64,000 nt of DNA from an uncultured Eubacteriales bacterium (GTDB lineage: Bacteria > Bacillota > Clostridia > Oscillospirales > Oscillospiraceae): assembly GCA_900546485.1 (NCBI GenBank), contig URDK01000004.1:4958-68957 (forward strand), given 5' to 3'. Of the stretch, positions 1-7,489 are shown one piece after another (the first letter of the stretch is position 1; every line of letters starts with the position of its first letter). The notes under the pieces were generated by a model. The model made no database searches. It saw only the letters and a list, made by a program, of their open reading frames with translations, and was not told the origin of the DNA. A program made the translations under genes and the position numbers.

Positions 1-2
1 CG

Positions 3-491
3 CTCTTTTGCGTGGACACGGTGGAGACAGGCGAACTGCTCCGGCAGATAGGCAGATGGGACAGAAACCTTGCAGATAAGGGCATTTCAATAACACTGCT
101 GCGCTACAACGGTCACAGGGCTTTGGTGTATATGTATCGCCGCACGCAGCTGCAGCGCGACCTAATGGCCGTGGGGGCTGCGGAGCTGCTGAAGCAGTGC
201 GGCTATGTGTCGATTGAGTCGGAACATGCTATTTCAAAGCTGCGCGAGCGCTTCTGTGAGGGCGGCGAGTTCCCGCATGAGATCGGCCTGTTTTTGGGCT
301 ATCCATTGTGCGATGTGCTGGGCTATATCAAGAACCGGGGCAGGAACAGCAAGCTCACCGGATGGTGGCAGGTGTATGGAGACGAACAGAGCGCTGCCCG
401 TCAGTTCGAGCGCTTCCGCAGGTGTCGTGATATCTACTCAAGGCTCTGGAGTGAGGGTAAAACGGTGCAGCAGCTTACTGTATGCGCCTGA
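3..491 (+). CDS. DUF3793 family protein, 5'-truncated by the window edge
   Basis: The reading frame is open from the first complete codon at position 3 and ends at a TGA at 489-491. The first in-window start-like codon is a GTG at position 12, but the upstream codons continue without a stop, so the gene very probably begins before the window. The visible 160 or so residues contain the GLFLGYPLCDVLGYIKN stretch and a C-terminal WWQVYGDEQ segment typical of DUF3793. This is a family of unknown function common in Clostridia and often found beside flavodoxin genes. A flavodoxin follows 29 bp downstream on the same strand, so the two are probably co-transcribed. No catalytic residue can be assigned. 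Family call is fairly confident; function is unknown. Confidence 0.75.
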   Translation, partial: LFCVDTVETGELLRQIGRWDRNLADKGISITLLRYNGHRALVYMYRRTQLQRDLMAVGAAELLKQCGYVSIESEHAISKLRERFCEGGEFPHEIGLFLGYPLCDVLGYIKNRGRNSKLTGWWQVYGDEQSAARQFERFRRCRDIYSRLWSEGKTVQQLTVCA

Positions 492-520
492 GCAAAATTA
501 ATTGAAAAGAGGTAATAGTA

Positions 521-943
521 ATGAGCAAGATCGCGGTCGTATATTGGAGCGGCACGGGCAACACTGAGGCCATGGCCAGAAGCGTTGCGGAGGGAGCACA
601 CTCCGCTGGTGCGGAGGTAGAGGTGCTTACAGCCGCTGAATTCGGTCCGGACAAGCTGGCGGCTTATGACGCCGCTGCCTTCGGTTGCCCGGCAATGGGG
701 GCAGAACAGCTCGAGGAGGATGAGTTCGAACCTATGTTCTCAGACTGCAAGGCTGCGCTGAAAGGCAAGAAGATAGCACTCTTCGGCTCCTACGGTTGGG
801 GCGACGGAGAGTGGATGCGCTCCTGGGAGGCCACCGCAAAGTCTTATGGCGCCCTCCTCGCCTGCGACAGCGTCATATGCGCCGATGCGCCTGACGCCGC
901 GGCTAAGTCCGCCTGCGAGGCGCTGGGCAAGGTGCTGGCATAG
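521..943 (+). CDS. Flavodoxin (short-chain, FMN-binding)
   Basis: A 140-residue protein of typical short-chain flavodoxin length. The N terminus has the phosphate-binding loop SGTGNT at residues 10-15 after a hydrophobic first strand. The second FMN-binding region is visible as GSYGWGDGEW around residues 88-97. It would carry single electrons between redox enzymes in the cytoplasm, usually replacing ferredoxin under iron limitation. The start is an ATG preceded by AGAGG with good spacing. It lies 29 bp after a DUF3793 gene and before a hairpin terminator, with a DtxR-type metal regulator convergent just downstream. That context is consistent with iron-responsive use, although no operator was identified. 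Confidence 0.92.
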   Translation: MSKIAVVYWSGTGNTEAMARSVAEGAHSAGAEVEVLTAAEFGPDKLAAYDAAAFGCPAMGAEQLEEDEFEPMFSDCKAALKGKKIALFGSYGWGDGEWMRSWEATAKSYGALLACDSVICADAPDAAAKSACEALGKVLA

Positions 944-980
944 TTCGGCTGGCGCTGTGATGGCTTGCAGTAAAACAAAA

Positions 981-1007
981 AAGAGAGGGGAGACCCTCTC
1001 TTTTTTT
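981..1007. terminator. Bidirectional intrinsic terminator
   Basis: A perfect 9-bp stem (981-989 with 994-1002) with a 4-nt loop is flanked by an A-run on the left and a T-run on the right. It sits between the convergent flavodoxin and DtxR-type genes and can serve both strands. Confidence 0.85.
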
Positions 1008-1015
1008 ATTTTCTA

Positions 1016-1393
1016 TCAATCGTTTTTTAGGCCGGAGGACACGTGGGCCTTGAGGGCCTCAAAGGTCTCGGCGCTGATGACGTGCTCGATACGGCAGGCG
1101 TCCTCGGCTGCTACCTCCGGGCTGACGCCCATGGTTGTAAGCCAGTCTGTTATGAGTGTATGACGCTCGTATATCTTTTCGGCAATCTCCCGGCCCTTGT
1201 CGAGCAAGGTGATAAAGCCGTCCTTGTCGACCTCGATATAGCCGTTTGTTCTGAGGTTTTTCATCGCCACGCTGACGCTCGGCTTGGAGAAGGAGAGCTC
1301 GTTCGCGATGTCTATGGAACGGACGTTTCCCTGTCTGTTGTGGAGTACCAGGATGGCCTCAAGGTAGTTTTCTGCTGACTCCTGAATCTTCAA
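1016..1393 (-). CDS. DtxR/MntR-family metal-dependent transcriptional regulator
   Basis: A 125-residue protein, near the length of two-domain MntR-type members that lack the SH3-like domain. Residues 1-65 form the winged helix-turn-helix (RSIDIANELSFSKPSVSVAM is the recognition region). Residues 66-125 form the metal-binding dimerisation domain. Potential metal ligands are E8/E12, H78, C100, E103 and H104. Having Cys rather than Glu at position 100 resembles DtxR/IdeR more than manganese-specific MntR, so the sensed metal (Fe or Mn) is open. It is monocistronic and convergent with the flavodoxin gene. It would repress metal uptake genes when metal is plentiful. A repeated CTTAAT sequence (near 1418-1433) lies upstream but does not match a known box well. 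Confidence 0.88.
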   Translation of the reverse strand: MKIQESAENYLEAILVLHNRQGNVRSIDIANELSFSKPSVSVAMKNLRTNGYIEVDKDGFITLLDKGREIAEKIYERHTLITDWLTTMGVSPEVAAEDACRIEHVISAETFEALKAHVSSGLKND

Positions 1394-1476
1394 GACGATT
1401 ACACCCCATTGTGTGCCTTAATTTTTCTTAATATAATACCACATTTCGTCCGTGCATATCAAGAGCCAAAACGCGG

Positions 1477-1505
1477 TTGACAATCGGTCTGCGCCGGGAT
1501 AATAT
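1477..1505 (+). promoter_or_regulatory. SigA-type promoter for tgt
   Basis: Consensus TTGACA at 1477-1482 is followed by GATAAT at 1498-1503 (15-bp spacing) or TAATAT at 1500-1505 (17-bp spacing), about 40 bp before the tgt ATG. Confidence 0.55.
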
Positions 1506-1540
1506 TCAATGAGTGAATTAGTCATAACAGGGGGAAACAA

Positions 1541-2671
1541 ATGTTCAAGGTAATAAAGACAGAAGGCCGGGCTCGGCGTGGCGAATTCACCTGTCCGCAC
1601 GGCACGGTCCAGACGCCGGTGTTCATGAATGTGGGCACTCAGGGCGCGATAAAGGGCGCGCTTTCGGCGAAGGACTTGAGCGAGATCGGATGCCAGATAG
1701 AGCTTTCGAACACTTACCATCTCCATGTCCGTCCGGGGGACGAGCTAATAAAGTCGCTTGGCGGGCTGCATAAGTTCATGACCTGGGACGGGCCCATCCT
1801 CACGGACAGCGGCGGGTTTCAGATATTCTCCCTTGCTCAGCTGCGCAAAATAGGGGAGGACGGCGTGCGCTTCAATTGCCATGTCGACGGCCGCCACATC
1901 TTCATGGGTCCCGAGGAGAGCATGAGAATACAGTCCAATCTCGGCTCCGACATCGCCATGGCCTTTGATGAGTGCATCAAGATCCCCTCTCCATACGAGT
2001 ACGTCAGACAGAGCTGTGACCGCACCGTTCGCTGGCTTGAGCGCTGCAAAAAGGCGCTTAATGAGTATAACTCCGAGTCTGATGCCGTGAACCCCGGTCA
2101 GGTGATCTTCGGAATCAACCAGGGCGCGGTATTCCACGACATACGCATAGACCACATGAAGCGTATTGCAGACCTGGATCTGCCTGGGTATGCCATAGGC
2201 GGTCTCGCCGTGGGAGAGACAGCGGAGGAGATGTACGACACCATAGAAGCCGTCGAGGAGCACATGCCAAAGGATCGCCCTCGCTATCTCATGGGCGTCG
2301 GCACCCCTGGAAACATCATTGAGTCCGTGTGGCGCGGCGTGGACTTCTTCGACTGCGTCATGCCCGCGCGTAACGGCAGACACGGCCATCTCTTCACCTG
2401 GGAGGGCATAATAAACATCAAAAACGCCAAATACGAGCGTGATGAGGGCCCAATAGCCCCCGGCTGCGACTGCCCTGTGTGCCGCAGGTACTCCCGCGCT
2501 TACGTGAGGCATCTTTTCAAAGCGGAGGAGATGCTGGCTATGCGCTTTGCCGTCACTCACAACCTCTGGTTCTATAACGACCTCATGCGCCGAATACGCA
2601 CAGCGCTCGACGAGGGCCGCTTTGCGGAGTTCCGCGGCAGATACTCAAAGATTTTGGATACAAGGATATAA
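1541..2671 (+). CDS. tgt: Queuine tRNA-ribosyltransferase (TGT)
   Basis: This 376-residue protein exchanges the genetically encoded guanine 34 of GUN-anticodon tRNAs for the queuosine precursor preQ1. The length is normal for bacterial TGT. The active-site aspartate motif TDSGGFQ is near residue 90. The nucleophile region DCVMPARNGRHG is near residue 270. The zinc site CDCPVC with a downstream histidine (RHLF) is near residues 305-335. The start ATG is preceded by AGGGGG. It is followed 72 bp later by yajC, the same tgt-yajC-yrzE order as in Bacillus. Very secure. Confidence 0.98.
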   Translation: MFKVIKTEGRARRGEFTCPHGTVQTPVFMNVGTQGAIKGALSAKDLSEIGCQIELSNTYHLHVRPGDELIKSLGGLHKFMTWDGPILTDSGGFQIFSLAQLRKIGEDGVRFNCHVDGRHIFMGPEESMRIQSNLGSDIAMAFDECIKIPSPYEYVRQSCDRTVRWLERCKKALNEYNSESDAVNPGQVIFGINQGAVFHDIRIDHMKRIADLDLPGYAIGGLAVGETAEEMYDTIEAVEEHMPKDRPRYLMGVGTPGNIIESVWRGVDFFDCVMPARNGRHGHLFTWEGIINIKNAKYERDEGPIAPGCDCPVCRRYSRAYVRHLFKAEEMLAMRFAVTHNLWFYNDLMRRIRTALDEGRFAEFRGRYSKILDTRI

Positions 2672-2676
2672 TTTTC

Positions 2677-2705
2677 TTGCATTTAGGAGAATATGAGGTT
2701 ATAAT
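2677..2705 (+). promoter_or_regulatory. SigA-type promoter for yajC
   Basis: TTGCAT (2677-2682), 17 bp, then a perfect TATAAT (2700-2705). It begins right after the tgt stop, so yajC can be transcribed independently of tgt. Confidence 0.65.
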
Positions 2706-2743
2706 TGACACGCTGTACATTTTCTCAGGTTGGAGGTTATTAA

Positions 2744-3166
2744 ATGTTCTACAATGTCCTTACAGCAGACGCAGCTGCGACCGGCGGCCTCGGCGGAATG
2801 TCGTCGCTCCTGTTCCTGGTCATCATCTTCGTCGTCTTCTACTTCTTCCTCATTCGTCCGGAGAACAAGAGGAAAAAGAAACTCACCGAGATGCGCAACA
2901 ACATCAGCATCGGCGATGAGATTGTTACCATCGGCGGCATAATGGGTAAAGTCGTACAGGTCACCGAGGATACCATCACCTTCGAGACCGGTGAGGACCG
3001 CGTCCGCATGCAGGTCACCAAGTGGGCCATCTCCTCCAACGTCCGCGAGGAGAAGCAGCGCGCTGCGCAGGAGGCTGCCGCCAGGGCCGCCAAGAGCAAG
3101 GGCAAGAAGAACGCTGCCAAGACCTCCGGCGAGGAAAACAAAATAGACGAGGGCAAGGGCGAATAA
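2744..3166 (+). CDS. yajC: Preprotein translocase subunit YajC
   Basis: A 140-residue single-pass membrane protein. A hydrophobic helix at about residues 20-40 is followed by the family signature FFLIRPENKRKKKLTEM and a small cytoplasmic domain (IGDEIVTIGGIMGKVVQV). The C-terminal tail, rich in Ala, Lys and Glu (after about residue 105), is longer than in the roughly 85-110-residue family norm and probably disordered. YajC associates with SecDF-YidC and the Sec translocon. The start codon is preceded by TTGGAGGTTATTAA, a strong ribosome-binding site. The gene lies between tgt and a yrzE homologue, which matches Bacillus synteny. Confidence 0.95.
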   Translation: MFYNVLTADAAATGGLGGMSSLLFLVIIFVVFYFFLIRPENKRKKKLTEMRNNISIGDEIVTIGGIMGKVVQVTEDTITFETGEDRVRMQVTKWAISSNVREEKQRAAQEAAARAAKSKGKKNAAKTSGEENKIDEGKGE

Positions 3167-3183
3167 GTCTGGGCCAAGTCATT

Positions 3184-3236
3184 AAATTCCCCCCGACGCA
3201 ATAGGATGTACAAAACATCCGCGTCGGGGGGAATTT
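3184..3236 (+). terminator. Long perfect hairpin between yajC and yrzE (terminator or translational control)
   Basis: A perfect 16-bp stem (3184-3199 with 3221-3236) has a second 6-bp stem inside its loop (3204-3209 with 3215-3220). Only four Ts end the stem, so termination would be moderate. The 3' arm carries the only G-rich sequence before the yrzE ATG at 3240, so folding would hide that ribosome-binding site. Confidence 0.6.
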
Positions 3237-3239
3237 TAT

Positions 3240-3668
3240 ATGCAGACAAGTGTTGAAAGGAAAGGGAAGAAGAGGTCACGGCTGAGATGGTACATATTCG
3301 GTCCTGTGCTTGGCGCTGTGGTCACGATCCTGCTGCTGTATCTTACGGCGATGCTGCTAGAAAGGCAGATACTGCCTTATTCGCTTGCGCGTGAGTTTGT
3401 CATAGCCTGCCTGTTCCTGGGCTCGGCGGCTGGCGGAGCGGCGGCGGCCAAGAGACGCGGCTCTGCGGCTCTACCGTCGGGCCTTGCTGCAGGTGCGGCA
3501 ATCGCGGCGGCTGTGGTCATCCTCTCACTGATGGTGCAGGGGGAGAGAGCCGTATCAGCAAACTGCCTTCGCAACGTGATCGCCGCGGTTGCGGGCGGCG
3601 CCTTTGGAGGAGCCCTTTGCCTTGACCGCGGGCGAGGGAAACGTAAAAAGCACGCACGCAAAAGATAG
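3240..3668 (+). CDS. TIGR04086 family membrane protein (YrzE-like)
   Basis: A 142-residue hydrophobic protein with about four predicted membrane segments (near residues 18-40, 50-68, 78-97 and 108-128) and strongly basic ends (KGKKRSRLR at the start, RGRGKRKKHARKR at the end). Size, topology and position directly after yajC match the TIGR04086/YrzE family of spore-forming Firmicutes, whose function is unknown. The ATG lies 4 bp after a 16-bp hairpin whose 3' arm (GGGGGGAA) is the only plausible ribosome-binding site, so translation may depend on that hairpin being open. Family call rests on topology plus synteny. Confidence 0.75.
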   Translation: MQTSVERKGKKRSRLRWYIFGPVLGAVVTILLLYLTAMLLERQILPYSLAREFVIACLFLGSAAGGAAAAKRRGSAALPSGLAAGAAIAAAVVILSLMVQGERAVSANCLRNVIAAVAGGAFGGALCLDRGRGKRKKHARKR

Positions 3669-3972
3669 GAATATAACAGATAGTAATATTTTGCTCAGGT
3701 AGACATAATTGCAAAATGATTACCAACATGTTGTTATCATGCAGAAAGAAGCTCACCAAATATTGTGATTATGCCAGTGCTTTCAAGCATTTTTCCGATG
3801 AGTGGTAGCGGTAGTTGACATAATACAGTTAACATAATACATAGGCATAATTCACAAAAATGCACTTATTTTGACAAAGGACTTGATTACTGATGGAATT
3901 TGTATTATATTGTGCCTACTTGAATTATGTAAATTGCGGCATTATCCCCCTGCGCTGCCGGGGTGAGCTTCG
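3669..3972. other. AT-rich 304-bp gap between yrzE-like gene and spoIIM
   Basis: This stretch is much richer in A+T than its surroundings and holds no convincing coding frame. It contains two TTGACA hexamers (3815-3820 and 3871-3876) without good -10 partners. The better promoter candidate is at 3883-3911. No terminator hairpin was seen for the upstream gene apart from the one preceding it. Confidence 0.5.
3883..3911 (+). promoter_or_regulatory. Candidate SigA-type promoter for spoIIM
   Basis: TTGATT (3883-3888), 17 bp, TATATT (3906-3911), ending about 60 bp before the spoIIM start. Five of six -10 bases match consensus. A sporulation-specific promoter was looked for and not found. Confidence 0.45.
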
Positions 3973-4569
3973 GTGAAGCCGGGGCGCCGTCTTCCACATA
4001 TTGATACGGCCCGCTTGATGCGTCAGGGCGGTGAGGCGTTTGTCCTGCTCATCATAGCCGCGGCCTTTATAGCCGGTGCCGTCGGCGGTTCATTGCTAGG
4101 CTCCGGGGAGCTTTCCGCAGCTGAGGGCGTTTTGCCCGGAGACGGAAGTGTATACGGCTTCGATTCCTATTTTTCCCTGCTTTTTTCCTGCGCGAAGTAT
4201 CATCTAATCGTATTGCTTTTTTCCACCTCGCTTGCCGGGGTGCTGCTTATACCGGCGACGCTTGCCTTCAGGGGCTTTGCCCTTTCATGCACGGCAGCCT
4301 GCGTTGTTTCTGCCTATCCAGAACAGGGCACGGCGCTTGTTCTGGTCGTGCTGGGGTTGCCTGCGCTCCTGACAGTGCCAAGCCTGTTTATTGTCGCTTT
4401 CAGCGGCGAGCTGTTTTCGGCGCGGCTCGTTTCGCACTTTGTCCGCCGGCCTTTGCCGCCGCGCTATCGCCGCGGTGAGGACAGGGCTCTGGCCGTTGCC
4501 GTTATGCTTTTGGCTGCGGCGGCGATAGAGTGTTTTGCCGTACCGCCGCTCGTGCGGCTGCTTATTTAG
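3973..4569 (+). CDS. spoIIM: Stage II sporulation protein M (SpoIIM-like)
   Basis: A 198-residue polytopic membrane protein with five probable membrane segments, close to the family length of about 210. SpoIIM works with SpoIID and SpoIIP in the mother cell to remodel septal peptidoglycan during engulfment. Recognition rests on the first segment followed by AGAVGGSLLGSGEL and the glycine- and proline-rich central helices (LLFSTSLAGVLLIPATLAFRGFALS), and on position 28 bp before xerD, a neighbourhood shared with Bacillus. Start is a GTG at 3973 with GGGGTGAG upstream. Sequence divergence is considerable, so confidence is good rather than complete. Confidence 0.8.
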   Translation: MKPGRRLPHIDTARLMRQGGEAFVLLIIAAAFIAGAVGGSLLGSGELSAAEGVLPGDGSVYGFDSYFSLLFSCAKYHLIVLLFSTSLAGVLLIPATLAFRGFALSCTAACVVSAYPEQGTALVLVVLGLPALLTVPSLFIVAFSGELFSARLVSHFVRRPLPPRYRRGEDRALAVAVMLLAAAAIECFAVPPLVRLLI

Positions 4570-4597
4570 AGATTGGGGAAAAGGGGGGAGACGTGTT

Positions 4598-5488
4598 TTG
4601 CAGGATGTCGTCTGTCTTGAGAAATTTGAAAAATACCTGACAGATGTTAAGAAGGCATCGGCCAACACGCTCGCCTCCTACATGCGTGACGTCAGGCAGC
4701 TGAGCGACTATGTTGCCGCGCACGACCTGCCGGAGCTTGATGAGCTGGATGACGATGAGCTCACTGCCTATATTTCCTGGCTCAGACACAACGGCAAGTC
4801 TCCCGCCACCGTCAGCCGCTGCATAGCCTCGCTCAAGAGCTTCTATTCGCTGCTGCTCACGCAGGGCATTGTCGATCACAACCCGGCTGCTGGACTGGTT
4901 CCGGAGAAGGCGGTGCAGAAGCTGCCGCAGATACTGACCAGCAAAGAGGTCGAGCTCCTGCTCGAGCAGCCGGAGTGCACCGATATGAAGGGCTACCGGG
5001 ACCGCGCAATGCTGGAGCTGCTGTACGCCACCGGCATAAGGGTCAGCGAACTCATCTCGCTTGATATAACGGATGTGAATATACCCGCGGGCTTCATCCG
5101 CTGCAGAAGCAAAGACAAGGAAAGGATGATACCACTTTATCCCGCTGCAATCAAGGCCCTTTCGGAATATGTCGAATTTATTCGCCCGCAGATGATAGCC
5201 TCTCCGGATGAGCCGTCGCTTTTTGTGAACATCAGCGGAGAGCGCATGAGCCGCCAGGGATTCTGGAAGATAATCAAGACCTATCAGAAAAAAGCGGGCA
5301 TCGAGAAGGACATCACTCCTCACACCCTGCGCCACAGCTTTGCGGCGCACCTGCTGGAAAACGGCGCGGATCTGCGCTCCATCCAGGAGATGCTGGGACA
5401 TGCGGACATCTCCTCTACGCAGGTCTACTCACACATCGTAAAAAAGCAGCTCAAGGATGTCTACAACAAGGCGCACCCGAGGGCATAA
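4598..5488 (+). CDS. xerD: Site-specific tyrosine recombinase XerD
   Basis: A 296-residue tyrosine recombinase of typical Xer length. The N-terminal SAM-like core-binding domain covers about residues 1-95 and the catalytic domain 105-296. Catalytic residues are visible: Arg in ATGIRVSEL, Lys in SKDKERMIPL, HTLRHSFAAHLL (His, Arg), GHADISSTQVYSH (His and the nucleophile Tyr). It resolves chromosome dimers at dif with XerC. The start is taken as TTG at 4598 because AAGGGGGGAG lies 7 bp upstream. A longer in-frame start at 4535 would overlap spoIIM and add an unrelated tail. It ends at a strong terminator. Confidence 0.93.
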   Translation: MQDVVCLEKFEKYLTDVKKASANTLASYMRDVRQLSDYVAAHDLPELDELDDDELTAYISWLRHNGKSPATVSRCIASLKSFYSLLLTQGIVDHNPAAGLVPEKAVQKLPQILTSKEVELLLEQPECTDMKGYRDRAMLELLYATGIRVSELISLDITDVNIPAGFIRCRSKDKERMIPLYPAAIKALSEYVEFIRPQMIASPDEPSLFVNISGERMSRQGFWKIIKTYQKKAGIEKDITPHTLRHSFAAHLLENGADLRSIQEMLGHADISSTQVYSHIVKKQLKDVYNKAHPRA

Positions 5489-5506
5489 GAGAGAGGAATT
5501 CCAAAC

Positions 5507-5535
5507 AAAACCGGCGCGGTCTCCGCGCCGGTTTT
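5507..5535 (+). terminator. Intrinsic terminator after xerD
   Basis: A 9-bp all-GC stem (5511-5519 with 5523-5531), extended by flanking AAAA/TTTT pairs, with a 3-nt loop. Confidence 0.88.
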
Positions 5536-5591
5536 GCGTTGCGCATATGACGGCGCCATGGTAAAATAGGCACACGGAAGGTGGCGGCAAT

Positions 5592-6323
5592 ATGAGAAAG
5601 CCCAAGATGATGATATTCGACTACGGCCACACGCTCTGCTATGAGCCGGAGCAGGATTACGAGCGCGGTTGGTGCGCCGCCATGGAGCACGCAGTGCGCA
5701 ACCCCCGTGGCATAAGTGCACATGAACTGCATGAGTACAGCCGCGGCATATACGCTGACCTCTTTGGAAAAATGCGGCCTCTGGAGCTCGAGACGGACGG
5801 ATTGAAGCTCGATGAGAGCATCTTTGACGCGCTGGGTCTTGAGTTCGACGTGTCAATGCAGGAGCTTGAGTACATCCGCTGGTGCGCCACGGAGCCGATC
5901 TTCCCCATGGAGGGAATTGAGGAGTTCCTGGCCCTCTGCCGCGAGCTGGGCATCCGCACGGGCGTCATAAGCAATCTCTCGTTTTCCGGAGCCACGCTGA
6001 TACGGCGCATAAACGAGTGCCTGCCCTTCCACAGCTTTGAATTCATCGTTGCCTCCAGCGAGTGCGTGTTTAGAAAGCCCTCGGAGCACATTTTCCGCCG
6101 TGCGCTTGGACTTGCCGGACTGGAACCCACGGACTGCTGGTTCGCCGGAGACGACGTGGAGTGCGACGTGGAGGGCGCCGCGCGTTCGGGACTGTACCCC
6201 ATCTGGTTCAAGTGTCCGCTAAAGTGCACATATAAGCTCGAATGCCCGCATCCGCCCAGGTGCGAGCACCTTAAAGTCAGCTCATGGGCCGAGCTGAGAG
6301 AGCTGCTGTGCGGCTGCGAGTGA
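5592..6323 (+). CDS. HAD-superfamily hydrolase with altered motif I
   Basis: A 243-residue protein with the haloacid dehalogenase fold order. Motif I is FDYGHTL at residues 9-15, motif II VISNLS around 130, the motif III lysine in FRKPSEHIF around 160, and motif IV GDDVECDVEGA around 187. The nucleophile Asp is present but the usual second Asp two residues later is Gly, as in a Firmicutes subgroup with FDYG-type motifs. Phosphatase activity is therefore plausible but not certain. The C terminus carries a cysteine cluster (CPLKCTYKLECPHPPRC) that may bind a metal. GGAAGGTGGC precedes the ATG. Substrate unknown. Confidence 0.8.
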   Translation: MRKPKMMIFDYGHTLCYEPEQDYERGWCAAMEHAVRNPRGISAHELHEYSRGIYADLFGKMRPLELETDGLKLDESIFDALGLEFDVSMQELEYIRWCATEPIFPMEGIEEFLALCRELGIRTGVISNLSFSGATLIRRINECLPFHSFEFIVASSECVFRKPSEHIFRRALGLAGLEPTDCWFAGDDVECDVEGAARSGLYPIWFKCPLKCTYKLECPHPPRCEHLKVSSWAELRELLCGCE

Positions 6324-6378
6324 GCTTGCGAAAGCCGACGCGCTGTGGTACAATATCAGGATGAAAGCGGGGCGGCAA

Positions 6379-6894
6379 ATGCGCATTTTAGGGATAGACC
6401 CCGGCATAGCCATAGTGGGCTTCGGCGTCATAGATTCAGACCGGGGAAAGCAGAGCTATGTCCGCTGCGGAGTGATAACAACGCCGGCGGGGACGAGCCT
6501 CTCAAGCCGGCTCGACCGCATCTACGCGGACATGGGCGAGGTCATACGCACCTTCAAGCCCGACGTAGCGGCAATAGAAGAGCTCTTTTTCAACACCAAT
6601 ATAACTACCGGCATCTCCGTCGCGCAGGGCAGGGGAGTCATACTGCTCGCCTGCTACCACGCGGGACTGCCGGTGTACGAGTATACGCCCCTCCAGGTTA
6701 AGCAGGCTGTCGTCGGCTATGGCCGGGCGGAAAAGCGTCAGGTCATCGACATGGTAAAGCGCATACTCTCTCTCAAATCGGCCCCGAAGCCGGACGATGC
6801 GGCGGATGCGGTGGCCATAGCGCTCTGCCATGCGCGCAGCTCCACCTCGCTCATGGCTGACAAAACAGGAGGCAGCGTATGTTCTACCATCTAG
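6379..6894 (+). CDS. ruvC: Holliday junction endonuclease RuvC
   Basis: A 171-residue RuvC that cuts four-way DNA junctions. The acidic active site is intact: Asp in MRILGIDPG at residue 7, Glu in AAIEELFFN near 67, and the pair in KPDDAADAVAIALCH near 138-141. The start was set at the ATG at 6379, which gives the canonical N terminus. The in-frame ATG at 6361 lacks a spaced ribosome-binding site. It overlaps ruvA by 16 bp, so ruvC-ruvA-ruvB form one operon with translational coupling. Confidence 0.96.
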   Translation: MRILGIDPGIAIVGFGVIDSDRGKQSYVRCGVITTPAGTSLSSRLDRIYADMGEVIRTFKPDVAAIEELFFNTNITTGISVAQGRGVILLACYHAGLPVYEYTPLQVKQAVVGYGRAEKRQVIDMVKRILSLKSAPKPDDAADAVAIALCHARSSTSLMADKTGGSVCSTI

Positions 6895-7478
6895 ACGGAA
6901 AAGTCGCCGAGCTCGGCCAGGGGATGGCCGTCATTGACTGCAACGGCGTTGGATACCTTGTGAACGTGAGCCTGAACACCTTGGCGCAGCTGCGCAGCGG
7001 AGAACGGGCCAAGCTCTTTATATCGGAAAGCGTGAGGGAAGACGCCTTTGAGCTCTTCGGCTTTGCCTCAAAGAGCGAGAAGCGCAGCTTTGACCTGCTC
7101 ATCGGCGTATCGGGCGTAGGCCCCAAGGCGGCGCTCTCTATACTCTCGGCGCACACGCCGGAGGCGCTGTCCATGGCAATCCTCTCGGGCGATGAGAAGG
7201 CCTTGACCGTCGCCCCTGGAATAGGTAAAAAGATCGCCCAGCGTGTCATCCTCGAGCTCAAGGACAAGCTTGCCAAGGAGAGCGCGGGCTTTGAGCTTCC
7301 GGTGAGGCCCGGAGTGTCCGTTCCTGTTGGAGAGGGCAAGCTGGCCGACGCGTCCTCCGCGCTCGGCGTCCTAGGCTACGGCCCTGCTGAGATATCCCAG
7401 GCCCTCAAGGGCGTGGATGTCTCCGTGCTTAGCACTGAGGAGATAATCAAGGCGGCACTTAAGAACATGATGAAGTGA
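6879..7478 (+). CDS. ruvA: Holliday junction branch-migration protein RuvA
   Basis: A 199-residue protein with the three RuvA domains: an OB fold (MFYHLDGKVAEL onward), a central double helix-hairpin-helix domain (GVSGVGPKAALSIL near 73 and VAPGIGKKIAQRVILELKDK near 110) and a C-terminal domain (SALGVLGYGPAEISQAL near 152) that contacts RuvB. It binds the junction and directs RuvB. Its ATG lies within the end of ruvC and ruvB follows 11 bp later. Confidence 0.97.
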   Translation: MFYHLDGKVAELGQGMAVIDCNGVGYLVNVSLNTLAQLRSGERAKLFISESVREDAFELFGFASKSEKRSFDLLIGVSGVGPKAALSILSAHTPEALSMAILSGDEKALTVAPGIGKKIAQRVILELKDKLAKESAGFELPVRPGVSVPVGEGKLADASSALGVLGYGPAEISQALKGVDVSVLSTEEIIKAALKNMMK

Positions 7479-7489
7479 GGTGAACACGC

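Noticed and set aside
1418..1726. A 102-codon minus-strand frame overlapping the start of tgt
   Set aside because: It covers the tgt promoter and first codons in antisense and shows no domain or ribosome-binding site.
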